A DNA stretch of 64,000 nt, from the NCBI GenBank assembly GCA_963725275.1, contig CAVRXS010000005.1:186001-250000 (forward strand), given 5' to 3'. How positions within the stretch are numbered: the stretch's first letter is position 1; every line of letters starts with the position of its first letter. The notes under the pieces are model-generated. The model made no database searches and had not been told where the DNA came from. It worked only from the letters and a program-made list of their open reading frames with translations. Made by a program: the position numbers and the translations under genes. The DNA comes from Bog-756 sp963725275. Lineage in GTDB: Bacteria; Actinomycetota; Acidimicrobiia; Acidimicrobiales; RAAP-2. Below are positions 9,709-18,184 of this stretch, piece by piece.

Positions 9709-10280
9709 TGGCGACCACCGCTGCGGCCGTCCGGCCGCGCCTCAAGCAGCGCTACGACCAGACGGTACGGGCCGAGCTCCAGGAGACGCTTGGCCTGTCC
9801 AACCCCATGGAGGTCCCCCGGCTCACCAAGATCGTGATCAACATGGGGGTCGGCCGGGCGACCCAGCAGAAGTCCCTCATCGAGGGCGCCATGCGCGATC
9901 TCGAGGTCATCGCGGGCCAGAAGCCGGTGGTGACCCGGGCCAAGAAGTCGATCGCCCAGTTCAAGCTCCGCGAGGGCCAGGAGATCGGCGCCAAGGTGAC
10001 CCTCCGGGGCGACCGGGCCTGGGAGTTCTTCGACCGGCTCGTCTCGATGGCCATCCCCCGCATCCGCGACTTCCGCGGTCTCTCACCCCGCTCGTTCGAC
10101 GGTCACGGGAACTACACCTTCGGCGTGACCGAGCAGCTCATCTTCCCCGAGATCGACTACGACCGGATCGACACCACCAGAGGCATGGACATCACCATCG
10201 CCACCACCGCACGAACCGACGAAGAGGGCCGGGCTCTGCTGGCCGCATTCGGCTTTCCCTTCCGACAGGAGAACCAATAA
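9708..10280 (+). CDS. rplE: 50S ribosomal protein L5
   Basis: L5 binds 5S rRNA and contacts the P-site tRNA. The 190 residues include PRLTKIVINMGVG, GQKPVVTRAKKSIAQFKLREG and GLSPRSFDGHGNYTFGVTEQ, all strong family matches, with normal length. ATG 9708 overlaps the rplX stop by one base; the in-frame opening further upstream is a shadow of rplX. Confidence 0.97.
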   Translation: MATTAAAVRPRLKQRYDQTVRAELQETLGLSNPMEVPRLTKIVINMGVGRATQQKSLIEGAMRDLEVIAGQKPVVTRAKKSIAQFKLREGQEIGAKVTLRGDRAWEFFDRLVSMAIPRIRDFRGLSPRSFDGHGNYTFGVTEQLIFPEIDYDRIDTTRGMDITIATTARTDEEGRALLAAFGFPFRQENQ

Positions 10281-10284
10281 CCCC

Positions 10285-10470
10285 ATGGCGAAGACCGCTT
10301 TGATCGAGAAGCAGCGGCGCACCCCCAAGTTCAAGGTGCGCGGGTACACCCGGTGCCGCCGGTGCGGCCGGCCCAAGTCGGTGTACCGCAAGTTCGGCCT
10401 GTGCCGGATCTGCCTGCGGGTGATGGTCCACGCCGGTGAGATCCCCGGCGTGACGAAGGCCAGCTGGTGA
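10285..10470 (+). CDS. rpsN: 30S ribosomal protein S14, zinc-binding type Z
   Basis: This 61-residue protein is the short zinc-containing S14 form: CRRCGRPKSVYRKFGLCRIC carries two Cys-x2-Cys pairs, and LRVMVHAGEIPGVTKASW is the typical C-terminus. It lies 4 nt after rplE. The long zinc-free paralogue used under zinc starvation, if present, is not in this window. Confidence 0.97.
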   Translation: MAKTALIEKQRRTPKFKVRGYTRCRRCGRPKSVYRKFGLCRICLRVMVHAGEIPGVTKASW

Positions 10471-10486
10471 GAGGGGGCGACACACC

Positions 10487-10891
10487 ATGACGATGACCGA
10501 CCCGATCGCCGACATGCTGACGCGCATCCGGAACGCCAACACGGCCCACTTCGACACGGTGTCGATGCCGGGGTCGAAGCTCAAGGAGTCGTTGGCGGCC
10601 ATCCTGGTGGACGAGGGATACATCGGCGGCTTCCAGGTGAACGACACGCCGGGTAGGCCGGGCAAGACCCTCGAGATCACCATGAAGTACGCACCCGACC
10701 GCGCCCGGACGATCTCCGGAATCAAGCGGGTGTCCAAGCCCGGCCTGCGCATCTACGCCCGGGCCGACAAGATCCCCCGTGTGCTCGGGGGGTTGGGCGT
10801 CGCGGTGGTCTCGACCTCCAAGGGCCTCATGACCGATCGCGAGGCGCGGAAGCGCCGGATGGGTGGAGAGGTGCTCTGCTATGTCTGGTGA
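10487..10891 (+). CDS. rpsH: 30S ribosomal protein S8
   Basis: S8 is a central-domain 16S-binding protein. The 134 residues begin TMTDPIADMLTRIRNAN and end REARKRRMGGEVLCYVW, both highly conserved. A GAGAGGGGG run lies upstream of ATG 10487. The length is typical. Confidence 0.97.
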   Translation: MTMTDPIADMLTRIRNANTAHFDTVSMPGSKLKESLAAILVDEGYIGGFQVNDTPGRPGKTLEITMKYAPDRARTISGIKRVSKPGLRIYARADKIPRVLGGLGVAVVSTSKGLMTDREARKRRMGGEVLCYVW

Positions 10892-10954
10892 CCTGACCGT
10901 TGCCCGTGGCCGCACACCATGCGGACACGGGACCCCCGCGGGGGGTGCCCGCTG

Positions 10955-11497
10955 ATGTCCCGCGTCGGACGCTCACCGATCGCCGTGCCCACCGGGGTGA
11001 CCGTGGCCCTCGACAACGACCACAGGGTCACGGTCAAGGGACCGCAGGGAGAGCTCGCCCGCACCGTTCCGGCAGCCATCAGCATCCGCCAGGAGGGCGA
11101 CGTCCTGGTCGTCGAACGCCCCGACGACCAGCGCCAGAACCGCGCGCTGCACGGCCTCACCCGGTCCCTCGTGGCCAACATGGTGGCCGGGGTGACCGCG
11201 GGGTTCAGCAAGGAGCTCGAGATCGTCGGCGTCGGCTACCGCGCGGTCCCCAAGGGTCCGAACGCCCTGGAGCTGGCCCTCGGGTTCTCGCACCCGGTCA
11301 ACGTGCAGGCCCCAGCCGGGGTGACCTTCGAGGTGCCGAGCCCCACCCGGATCATCGTCAGGGGAATCGACAAGGAAGCGGTCGGCCAGGTGGCCGCCGA
11401 CATCCGCAAACTGCGCAAGCCCGAACCCTACAAGGGCAAGGGCATCCGTTATGCGGGCGAACGGGTCGTGCGCAAGGCCGGGAAGGCAGCCAAGTAA
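10955..11497 (+). CDS. rplF: 50S ribosomal protein L6
   Basis: L6 sits near the factor-binding site. The product has 180 residues: SRVGRSPIAVPTGV at the start, then the two L6 domains with VGYRAVPKGPNALELALGFSHPV and the C-terminal RKPEPYKGKGIRYAGE. ATG 10955 is the family start; the frame opens earlier at 10919 but the extra residues have no counterpart. The TAA overlaps the rplR ATG by one base. Confidence 0.96.
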   Translation: MSRVGRSPIAVPTGVTVALDNDHRVTVKGPQGELARTVPAAISIRQEGDVLVVERPDDQRQNRALHGLTRSLVANMVAGVTAGFSKELEIVGVGYRAVPKGPNALELALGFSHPVNVQAPAGVTFEVPSPTRIIVRGIDKEAVGQVAADIRKLRKPEPYKGKGIRYAGERVVRKAGKAAK

Positions 11498-11859
11498 TGC
11501 CACACACCGATCACAAGCGACAGCTCCGTCTGCGCCGGCACGCCCGTGTCCGCCGCCGGGTCCAGGGCACCGCCGCGCGTCCCCGCCTGGCCGTGTTCCG
11601 GTCGAACAAGCACATCTCCGCCCAGCTCATCGATGACGATGCCGGCCGCACGCTCGCCGCGGCGTCGTCGACCGAAGGCGTCCTCCGTGACGTCGGGGGC
11701 GGGAACGTCGAAGCCGCCCGCGCCGTCGGGGCCCTTGCGGCCTCGCGGGCGAAGGAAGCCGGAATCACCGCAGTGGTGTTCGACCGCGGCGGATTCGCCT
11801 ATCACGGACGGGTGGCAGCCCTGGCTGACGCCGCCCGTGCCGAAGGACTGGAGTTCTGA
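11497..11859 (+). CDS. rplR: 50S ribosomal protein L18
   Basis: L18 binds 5S rRNA together with L5. The 120-residue product has RRHARVRRRVQGTAARPRLAVFRSNKHI and ends VVFDRGGFAYHGRVAALADAAREGL-like, matching the family. It overlaps rplF by one base and is followed 3 nt later by rpsE. Confidence 0.96.
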   Translation: MPHTDHKRQLRLRRHARVRRRVQGTAARPRLAVFRSNKHISAQLIDDDAGRTLAAASSTEGVLRDVGGGNVEAARAVGALAASRAKEAGITAVVFDRGGFAYHGRVAALADAARAEGLEF

Positions 11860-11862
11860 GAC

Positions 11863-12417
11863 ATGGCCGCTAACGAACTGCAATACGAGGAGCAGACGAT
11901 CCGGGTCAACCGGGTGTCCAAGGTGGTCAAGGGTGGCCGCCGGTTCTCCTTTGCCGCCCTCATGGTGGTGGGTGACGGGAACGGGCGGGTCGGGCTCGGC
12001 TACGGCAAGGCGAAGGAGGCAGGCCTCGCCGTGCAGAAGGGCATCGAGGAGGCGCGCAAGAACATGTTCGACGTGCCGCTGGCCGGGTCGACCATCACCC
12101 ACCCGGTGGTGGGGGAGAGCGGCGCCGGCCGGATCATGCTGAAGCCTGCCGCCCCCGGCACCGGGGTCATCGCCGGCGGTGCGGCCCGGGCCATCCTCGA
12201 GATGGCCGGCATCCGCGACATCCTGGCCAAGTCGCTCGGGTCGTCCAACCGGATCAACGTCGCCCACGCCACCATCGCCGGCCTCAAGGACCTCAAGCGT
12301 CCGGACGAGATCGCCGCCCTGCGGGGCAAGCCGGTCGACGAGGTGGTCCCGGCCGCCCTCCTGCGCGCCTACCGCGAGCGTCGGCGCGAGGCAGATCTGT
12401 TCACGGAGGTGAGCTGA
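11863..12417 (+). CDS. rpsE: 30S ribosomal protein S5
   Basis: S5 acts in decoding fidelity and helicase activity at the mRNA entry site. The 184 residues contain VKGGRRFSFAALMVVGDGNG, GYGKAKEAGLAVQKG and APGTGVIAGGAARAILE, the double-stranded-RNA-binding and C-terminal S5 domains. It is followed one base after its stop by rpmD. Confidence 0.97.
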   Translation: MAANELQYEEQTIRVNRVSKVVKGGRRFSFAALMVVGDGNGRVGLGYGKAKEAGLAVQKGIEEARKNMFDVPLAGSTITHPVVGESGAGRIMLKPAAPGTGVIAGGAARAILEMAGIRDILAKSLGSSNRINVAHATIAGLKDLKRPDEIAALRGKPVDEVVPAALLRAYRERRREADLFTEVS

Positions 12418-12418
12418 G

Positions 12419-12652
12419 ATGGCTGGCGGCCCCGACGCCGCACCGGCTGCCGGATGGCTGCGGATCACCCAGGTCCGCTCCGCCATCGGGACCAAGCCCA
12501 AGCACCGCGGCACCCTCCGGGCGCTCGGCCTGCGTGGCATCGGGCGCACCAACGTGCTCCCTGATCGCCCGGAGATCCGTGGGATGCTGGCACGAGTGCC
12601 GCACCTGGTGGACGTCCGTGCCGCCGGTGAAGACGAGAGAGGTCGATCATGA
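12419..12652 (+). CDS. rpmD: 50S ribosomal protein L30
   Basis: L30 is normally about 60 residues; this one has 77. The core LRITQVRSAIGTKPKHRGT and LGLRGIGRTNVLPDRPEIRGM is clear, with about 12 extra N-terminal residues (GGPDAAPAAG) and a slightly longer C-terminus. Its TGA overlaps the rplO start by 4 nt (ATGA). Confidence 0.93.
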   Translation: MAGGPDAAPAAGWLRITQVRSAIGTKPKHRGTLRALGLRGIGRTNVLPDRPEIRGMLARVPHLVDVRAAGEDERGRS

Positions 12653-13137
12653 AAGTCCATGAGCTCCGCCCTCCAGCCGGGTCCACCCGTGCCCGTCGGC
12701 GGGTGGGTCGCGGCATCGCCGGAAAGGGTGGCAAGACCGCCGGACGCGGCACCAAGGGTCAGGGCGCGCGCGACACCATCCCGCTCGGGTTCGAGGGGGG
12801 TCAGCTGCCGCTGATGCAGCGGATCCCCAAGCTGCGCGGCTTCACCAACCCCTTCCGGGTCGAGTACACGCCGGTCAACGTGGGTGCCCTCGCCGGCGTC
12901 GACACCGACGCGATCGACATCGCCGGCATGGTCGCTGCGGGGCTCGCCCACAAGGGAGACCTGGTCAAGGTGCTCGGCGGAGGCGAGCTGACACGGGCCG
13001 TCCGGGTCGAGGCCCATGGCTTCTCGAAGTCGGCCGAGCGTGCGATCACCGCGGCCGGGGGCTCGGTCACCGTGGTCCCGCTGCCGTTCGGAAACGACCG
13101 CCCGCCCGCAAAGGGCAACGCCCTCACCAACCGGTAG
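12649..13137 (+). CDS. rplO: 50S ribosomal protein L15
   Basis: L15 is a late 50S assembly protein. The 162 residues show MKVHELRPPAGSTRARRRVGRG, GKGGKTAGRGTKGQGAR and FEGGQLPLMQRIPKLRGF, all diagnostic, with a C-terminal L18e-like domain. A TAGCAT hexamer overlapping its stop (13135-13140) could serve as a -10 for secY. Confidence 0.96.
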   Translation: MKVHELRPPAGSTRARRRVGRGIAGKGGKTAGRGTKGQGARDTIPLGFEGGQLPLMQRIPKLRGFTNPFRVEYTPVNVGALAGVDTDAIDIAGMVAAGLAHKGDLVKVLGGGELTRAVRVEAHGFSKSAERAITAAGGSVTVVPLPFGNDRPPAKGNALTNR

Positions 13138-13167
13138 CATCGGCCCACCCCGGCGTCGAGGAGCCCA

Positions 13168-14460
13168 ATGCTCGCCAGTCTGGCCAACATCTTCCGCATT
13201 CCCGACCTTCGCAAGAAGGTCCTCTTCACGCTGACCGTCATCGCCCTCTACCAGTTCGGGGCGAACGTGCCGGTGCCGTTCGTCAACTTCTCGAAGGTGG
13301 CCCAGCTGGAGGCGGCGTCCAAGTCCTCGGGCGTGCTCGGCTTCCTCAACCTGTTCAGCGGCGGGGCGCTGACCCGGATGGCCGTGTTCGGGCTCGGGAT
13401 CATGCCCTACATCACCTCGAGCATCATCATCCAGCTGCTCGCCACCGTGATCCCCAAGCTCGAGCAGTGGCGCGACCAGGGTGCGGTGGGGCAGAAGAAG
13501 CTGACCCAGACCACCCGCTACCTGACGGTCGCCCTGGCACTGATGCAGTCGACCGGGCTCGTCTACCTCTTCCACAAGGGCGGGGGCGGGCTCTTCGGCA
13601 CCTCCCAGACGATCGACCTGATCCTCAACTACTCGATCTGGCGGGCCGGCTTCATCGTGCTGACCCTGACCGCGGGCACGGCATTCGTGATGTGGCTGGC
13701 GGAGCTCATCACCCAGCGCGGCATCGGCCAGGGGATGTCCATCCTGATCTTCGCCAACGTGGTGGCCGGCATCCCCTCCGGGCTCAACACCGTCCTCCAG
13801 GAGGGGGGCAGGGTCAAGTTCTCCGCAATCATCCTGGTGTCCCTCGCCCTGCTGGTGCTCATCGTGTTCGTCGACCAGGGGCAGCGACGCATCCCGGTCA
13901 CCTTCGCCAAGCGGGTGGTCGGGCGCAAGATGTACGGGGGCTCCAACACCTACATCCCGCTCAAGGTCAACCAGGCCGGCGTGATCCCGATCATCTTCGC
14001 GAGCTCGGTGCTCTACATCCCCGTGCTGCTCTCCAACATCATCCCCTCGGCCGCATTCCGGGACTGGGTCAACAGCAACGTGACGCCGACCAGCATCTTC
14101 TACATCTTCACCTACTTCCTCTTCATCCTCCTCTTCACCTTCTTCTACGTCTACGTGGCCTTCGACCCCCACCAGCAGGCGGACATCATCCGCAAGCAGG
14201 GCGGGTACATCCCGGGCATCCGGCCCGGGCAGCCGACAGAGCGGTACCTGGCCCATATCCTCAACCGGATCACCTGGCCAGGGGCCCTCTTCCTCGGCGC
14301 GGTCGCCGTCACGCCGTCCCTGCTGATGGCAGCCTGGAACATCACCAGCTATCCCTTCTACGGTACGACGCTCCTCATCGCGACTGGCGTGGCACTCGAG
14401 ACGATGAAGCAGATCGACAGCCAGCTCATGATGCGAAACTACGAGGGCTTCCTCAAGTAG
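13168..14460 (+). CDS. secY: Protein translocase subunit SecY
   Basis: SecY is the channel of the Sec translocon in the cytoplasmic membrane. The 430-residue product has ten hydrophobic segments and family motifs such as GIMPYITSSIIIQLL, RGIGQGMSILIFANVV, PLKVNQAGVIPIIFASS and PGIRPGQPTERYL. ATG 13168 follows GAGGAG at 13158-13163. adk starts at the base after the stop. Confidence 0.97.
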   Translation: MLASLANIFRIPDLRKKVLFTLTVIALYQFGANVPVPFVNFSKVAQLEAASKSSGVLGFLNLFSGGALTRMAVFGLGIMPYITSSIIIQLLATVIPKLEQWRDQGAVGQKKLTQTTRYLTVALALMQSTGLVYLFHKGGGGLFGTSQTIDLILNYSIWRAGFIVLTLTAGTAFVMWLAELITQRGIGQGMSILIFANVVAGIPSGLNTVLQEGGRVKFSAIILVSLALLVLIVFVDQGQRRIPVTFAKRVVGRKMYGGSNTYIPLKVNQAGVIPIIFASSVLYIPVLLSNIIPSAAFRDWVNSNVTPTSIFYIFTYFLFILLFTFFYVYVAFDPHQQADIIRKQGGYIPGIRPGQPTERYLAHILNRITWPGALFLGAVAVTPSLLMAAWNITSYPFYGTTLLIATGVALETMKQIDSQLMMRNYEGFLK

Positions 14461-15141
14461 GTGGTACCCGGTGCCAGGCTCGTCGTCCTCGGCAAACAGG
14501 GGGCGGGGAAGGGGACACAGTGCGTGCGCCTCTCCCACCATTATGTGGTCCCCCACATCTCGACCGGGGACATGCTGCGCGCTGCCGTCAAGCAGGGCAC
14601 CGCGGTCGGCCTGCGGGCCAAGGACCAGATGGACCGTGGCGAGCTGCTCGGCGACGATCTGATCATGGAGATGGTGGCGGAGCGGCTCGCCGAGAGCGAC
14701 GTGCACGATCGGGGGTTCGTCCTCGACGGCTGCCCGCGGACGGTCGGCCAGGCCGAGGTGCTGGCCGAGATCCTCTCGCCGATCGACCTCGACCTGGCGA
14801 TCGACATCGAGATCGCCACCGGCCAGGTGCTCCGCCGGCTGGCCTCGCGCCGGGTGTGCGTGGACTGCGGCGCCAACTACTCGCTCTCGGCACCGCCATT
14901 GATCAACTGGAGCTGCGACGTCTGCGGTGGCGAGGTCGTGCAGCGCGAGGACGACACCGAGGAGGCCATCTCCCGGCGGCTCGAGCTCTACGAGGTCCAG
15001 ACCGCGCCGCTCATCGAGTGGTACCGGGCGCGCAACCAGCTGGCGGCGGTCCCGGGCACCGGGACGCCGGACGCGGTGACCCGGCGGATGGTCAAGGTCA
15101 TCGAGGACCGCCGCAACCGCAGACGCGGTCAGTTCACCTGA
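14461..15141 (+). CDS. adk: Adenylate kinase, zinc-LID type
   Basis: Adenylate kinase interconverts AMP + ATP and 2 ADP. The 226-residue product has the P-loop GKQGAGKGT (10-18), STGDMLRA (33-40) and DGCPRT (88-93; most homologues have DGFPR). A long LID domain carries four cysteines (132, 135, 151, 154) in two C-x2-C pairs, as in zinc-binding adenylate kinases. GTG 14461 abuts the secY stop. Confidence 0.95.
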   Translation: MVPGARLVVLGKQGAGKGTQCVRLSHHYVVPHISTGDMLRAAVKQGTAVGLRAKDQMDRGELLGDDLIMEMVAERLAESDVHDRGFVLDGCPRTVGQAEVLAEILSPIDLDLAIDIEIATGQVLRRLASRRVCVDCGANYSLSAPPLINWSCDVCGGEVVQREDDTEEAISRRLELYEVQTAPLIEWYRARNQLAAVPGTGTPDAVTRRMVKVIEDRRNRRRGQFT

Positions 15142-15188
15142 GGCGTGCCGTACGATGGGACGGTGGGATCGGATCGCCGGGAACGGAC

Positions 15189-15932
15189 ATGAGGCGTAAC
15201 CCCGACGAGCTGGCGAAGATGCGCAAGGCCGGTCGTGTGGTCGCCGAGATGCACGAGGCCACCCGGGCCGTGCTGCGTCCCGGGGTCACCACGGCCGACA
15301 TCGACCGGGTCGCCCGCGAGGTGCTGGACAAGCGGGGCGCGACCTCCAACTTCCTCAACTACCACGGGTTCCCAGCGGTGGTCTGCACCTCCCCCAACTC
15401 CATGATCGTCCACGGCATCCCGTCCGAGACGGTGGTGCTGGAGGAGGGCGACATCATCTCGGTGGACTGCGGGGCCATCGTCGAGGGATACCACGGGGAT
15501 GCCGCCTATACCGCCGGGGTGGGCGCGGTGACCGCCGAGGCCACACGGCTGATGGAGGTCACCGAGCGGAGCCTCTACGCGGGGATCGAGCAGCTGCGGG
15601 ACGGCAACCGTCTCCACGAGGTCGGGCGGGCCGTCCAGGAGGTCGCCGAGGCGGACGGATTCTCGGTGGTCAGGGAGTACGTCGGCCACGCAATCGGGAC
15701 CGCCATGCACGAGGAGCCCCAGGTCCCCAACTACTGGCCGGGTACGCCGGGGCCGACCCTCAAGACGGGCATGGTGTTCGCCATCGAGCCGATGGTCAAC
15801 GCCGGTGCGGCGGAGACGGTCCTGCTGGAGGACGGCTGGAGCGTGGTCACCGCGGACGGCCTGCTGTCCGCCCACTTCGAGCACACCATCGCGGTCACCG
15901 ACAACGGCCCGGAGGTGTTCACCCGGGCCTGA
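15189..15932 (+). CDS. map: Methionine aminopeptidase, type I
   Basis: Removes the initiator methionine from nascent proteins. The 247-residue product has the pita-bread fold ligands: the two Asp in DCGAIVEGYHGDAAYT, the His in YVGHAIGTAMHEEP, the Glu in FAIEPMV and the Glu in FEHTIAV. The frame is open far upstream through secY and adk, but that part is a shadow; ATG 15189 is the first start giving a normal protein. A TACGAT hexamer at 15151-15156 may be its own -10. Confidence 0.95.
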   Translation: MRRNPDELAKMRKAGRVVAEMHEATRAVLRPGVTTADIDRVAREVLDKRGATSNFLNYHGFPAVVCTSPNSMIVHGIPSETVVLEEGDIISVDCGAIVEGYHGDAAYTAGVGAVTAEATRLMEVTERSLYAGIEQLRDGNRLHEVGRAVQEVAEADGFSVVREYVGHAIGTAMHEEPQVPNYWPGTPGPTLKTGMVFAIEPMVNAGAAETVLLEDGWSVVTADGLLSAHFEHTIAVTDNGPEVFTRA

Positions 15933-15961
15933 CCGGGCTGGTCCCGGGGCGGCTCCCGGCT

Positions 15962-15975
15962 GCCCGGAAACGGGC
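15962..15975 (+). terminator. Small hairpin after map
   Basis: Perfect 5-bp stem GCCCG/CGGGC closing a GAAA tetraloop, 30 nt after the map stop, followed by CTTCC rather than a clear T-tract. It could mark the end of the S10/spc transcript, just before the infA promoter. Weak call. Confidence 0.25.
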
Positions 15976-15990
15976 TTCCGACCTGCCGGA

Positions 15991-16019
15991 CTGGCAATTC
16001 GGCCCCAACCGGATACACT
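15991..16019 (+). promoter_or_regulatory. Candidate promoter of the infA-rpmJ-rpsM operon
   Basis: A -35-like CTGGCA (15991-15996) and a -10-like TACACT (16014-16019) are separated by 17 nt, within the 266-nt gap between map and infA. Both resemble sigma-70-type consensus. This gives a leader of about 170 nt before infA, in which I see no other gene. Confidence 0.45.
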
Positions 16020-16198
16020 TGTAGTCCGGCTGGCCACGGCGGTTTCGTGGCATGCCGACCCCGCTTCCGGTGGCGCTCCTCTGGCGTGCCCCCGCCTGTG
16101 GAACATCCGGACGACGACGTTGTCTGCCCGGACGCAGGCCGGCCCCAGGGTCGACGAGCGAATACGACCGAGAACGACAGAGTACCGAGGAGATTCAC

Positions 16199-16423
16199 CT
16201 GCCCAAGCCCAAGGAAGATGCGATCGTTCTGGAGGGGACGGTCGTCGAGCCCCTGCCCAACGCGATGTTCCGGGTGGAGCTCGAGAACGGCCACAACGTG
16301 CTGGCCCACAGCTCCGGAAAGATGAGGATGCACCGCATCCGCATCCTCCCGGGAGACAAGGTGCAGGTGGAGATCACACCCTACGACCTGGCCAGGGGCA
16401 GGATCACCTACCGCTACAAGTGA
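16199..16423 (+). CDS. infA: Translation initiation factor IF-1 with apparent CTG start
   Basis: IF-1 occupies the A site during initiation. The 74 residues after initiation, PKPKEDAIVLEGTVVE to LARGRITYRYK, are a full-length IF-1 OB fold. The only codon giving the normal N-terminus is CTG 16199, placed 6 nt after GAGGAG (16187-16192). The nearest in-frame ATG/GTG (16052, 16070) would add 43-49 unrelated residues without a good ribosome binding site. Rare start codons are known on initiation-factor genes (infC AUU); whether this is autoregulatory is inference. Confidence 0.92.
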   Translation: MPKPKEDAIVLEGTVVEPLPNAMFRVELENGHNVLAHSSGKMRMHRIRILPGDKVQVEITPYDLARGRITYRYK

Positions 16424-16482
16424 GCGGCGCCCGCGGGTGGGCCGGGGCGGGACCGGGTGTGCAGGAGAGACAAGGAAGAAAC

Positions 16483-16596
16483 GTGAAAGTTCGACCAAGC
16501 GTGAAGCCGATCTGCGAGAAGTGCAAAGTGATCCGCCGGCACCGGCGGGTCGTCGTCATCTGCGAAAACCCCCGACACAAGCAGCGGCAGGGTTGA
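16483..16596 (+). CDS. rpmJ: 50S ribosomal protein L36 (zinc type)
   Basis: A 37-residue protein, MKVRPSVKPICEKCKVI at the start and CENPRHKQRQG at the end, so the three Cys and one His of the zinc-ribbon form are all present. GTG 16483 follows AAGGAAGAA at 16472-16480. It lies between infA and rpsM, the standard position. Confidence 0.95.
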   Translation: MKVRPSVKPICEKCKVIRRHRRVVVICENPRHKQRQG

Positions 16597-16634
16597 CCCG
16601 GCTCCGGCACGCATCAGAAGGAAGGTAGACACCC

Positions 16635-17012
16635 GTGGCCCGCATTTCCGGCGTGGACATCCCCCGCGAGAAGCGGTTGGAGATCTCCCTCACCTACATC
16701 TTCGGCATCGGCCGGACCACCGCGCAGCGGATCTGCGCGTCCACCGAGACCAGCCCGGACACCCGGGTGCGCGACCTGACCGACGAGGAGGTCACCAGGC
16801 TCCGCAACTTCATCGACAGCAACCTGCAGGTCGAGGGCGATCTGCGCCGTGACGTCTCCCAGGACATCAAGCGGAAGATGGAGATCGGCTGCTACCAGGG
16901 GATCCGCCACCGCAAGGGCCTGCCGGTCCACGGCCAGCGCACCCACACCAACGCCCGTACCCGCAAGGGACCGAAGAAGACCGTCGCCGGAAAGAAGAAG
17001 GTGCGCAAGTAA
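16635..17012 (+). CDS. rpsM: 30S ribosomal protein S13
   Basis: S13 is a head protein forming intersubunit bridges. The 125 residues begin ARISGVDIPREKRLEISLTYIFGIG and end with the basic tail GLPVHGQRTHTNARTRKGPKKTVAGKKK. GTG 16635 follows AAGGAAGG at 16619-16626. The TAA overlaps the rpsK ATG by one base. Confidence 0.97.
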   Translation: MARISGVDIPREKRLEISLTYIFGIGRTTAQRICASTETSPDTRVRDLTDEEVTRLRNFIDSNLQVEGDLRRDVSQDIKRKMEIGCYQGIRHRKGLPVHGQRTHTNARTRKGPKKTVAGKKKVRK

Positions 17013-17416
17013 TGGCCAAGACCACCAAGCCGGGGGCTGCACGCCGGCCGCGCAAGCGCGAGCGGAAGAACGTCACCTTCGGGGTCGCCCACATCAAGAG
17101 CTCGTTCAACAACACCATCGTCTCGATCGCCGATCCCGAGGGCAACGTGCTGGCGTGGGCCTCGGCTGGAAATGTCGGCTTCAAGGGCTCGCGCAAGTCG
17201 ACCCCCTTCGCCGCCCAGCTGGCCGCCGAGCAGTGCGCCAAGCGGGCCATGGAGCACGGGGTGCGCCGCGTCGACGTGCTGGTGCGGGGCCCCGGCTCCG
17301 GACGCGAGACCGCCATCCGCTCGCTCGCCGCCGCCGGCATCGAGGTGGCGGGGATCAAGGACGTGACCCCGATTCCGCACAACGGCTGCCGCCCCAAGAA
17401 GCGGCGCCGGGTCTAG
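17012..17416 (+). CDS. rpsK: 30S ribosomal protein S11
   Basis: S11 lies on the platform near the mRNA exit. The 134 residues include SFNNTIVSIADPEGNVLAW, SARKSTPFAAQLAAE-like core residues (here GSRKSTPFAAQLAAE), RGPGSGRETAIRSLAAAGIEV and the C-terminal PIPHNGCRPKKRRRV. Length and start are typical. Confidence 0.97.
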   Translation: MAKTTKPGAARRPRKRERKNVTFGVAHIKSSFNNTIVSIADPEGNVLAWASAGNVGFKGSRKSTPFAAQLAAEQCAKRAMEHGVRRVDVLVRGPGSGRETAIRSLAAAGIEVAGIKDVTPIPHNGCRPKKRRRV

Positions 17417-17445
17417 GACCGGGACGAAGGGAACCAGGGAACACC

Positions 17446-18093
17446 ATGGCTCGATACACCGGACCGGTCTGCCGGCTCTGCCGCAGGGAGCGGACCAAGC
17501 TCTTCTTGAAAGGGGAGCGCTGCTACTCGATGAAGTGCCCCGTCTCAGAGGCGGTCACCGACCGCCACAGCCGCGCCTACCCGCCCGGGGAGCACGGCCG
17601 TGACCGGATGCGCCAGGGCTCGGAATACCTCGGCCAGCTGCGCGAGAAGCAGAAGGCCCGGCGCATCTACGGCCTGCTCGAGCGCCAGTTCCACAACCTC
17701 TACGTGGAGGCCAGCCGGGCCCCCGGCATCACCGGCGAGAACCTGCTGCGCATGCTCGAGCTCCGTCTCGACAACGTCGCCTTCCGGGCGGGCTGGGGAG
17801 CAAGCCGCTCCCAGGCCCGGCAGTTCGTCCGCCACGGTCACGTCCTGGTCAACGGCAAGCGGGTGACGATCCCCAGTTACCGGGTCCGCCAGGGTGACAC
17901 CGTCGCCCTCAAGCAGTCGTCGCGCGAGCTCTTCCACGTGCGCCGTAACATGGACACGCTCGACCGGCAGCTGCCGCCGTGGTTGGAGACGGTCGGTGAC
18001 CGCTTCGAGGTCCGGGTGTTCTCCCTTCCCCTGCGAGAGCACATCGACGAGCCCGTCCAGGAACAGCTCATCGTCGAGCTCTACTCCAAGTAG
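17446..18093 (+). CDS. rpsD: 30S ribosomal protein S4 (cysteine-containing form)
   Basis: S4 nucleates 30S assembly and acts in decoding fidelity. The 215-residue product starts MARYTGPVCRLCRRE, has Cys 9, 12, 26 and 31 as a likely zinc site, and an S4 RNA-binding domain RLDNVAFRAGWGASRSQARQFVRHGHV. ATG 17446 is the family start; the upstream open frame is a shadow of rpsK. Together with S14 and L36, this organism uses zinc forms of several ribosomal proteins. Confidence 0.96.
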   Translation: MARYTGPVCRLCRRERTKLFLKGERCYSMKCPVSEAVTDRHSRAYPPGEHGRDRMRQGSEYLGQLREKQKARRIYGLLERQFHNLYVEASRAPGITGENLLRMLELRLDNVAFRAGWGASRSQARQFVRHGHVLVNGKRVTIPSYRVRQGDTVALKQSSRELFHVRRNMDTLDRQLPPWLETVGDRFEVRVFSLPLREHIDEPVQEQLIVELYSK

Positions 18094-18184
18094 CCGTCCC
18101 GAGGCGTCGCCCGACCCACACCCGCCCGACCACCTGAGTCCCACCGAACCTGAAGCTGCACACTGCCGAGGAGCCACGATCAGC

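Noticed and set aside
11449..14706. Minus-strand open frame of 1085 codons across rplR to adk
   Set aside because: Antisense shadow of well-supported ribosomal genes; high GC content keeps the opposite frame open. The translation is Gly/Asp/Arg/His-rich with no domain.
13467..15188. 574-codon extension upstream of map through secY and adk
   Set aside because: It reads secY and adk out of frame; the methionine aminopeptidase fold starts at 15189.
16052..16198. Standard ATG or GTG start for infA at 16052 or 16070
   Set aside because: Would add 43-49 residues with no IF-1 counterpart, while a well-spaced GAGGAG precedes CTG 16199.
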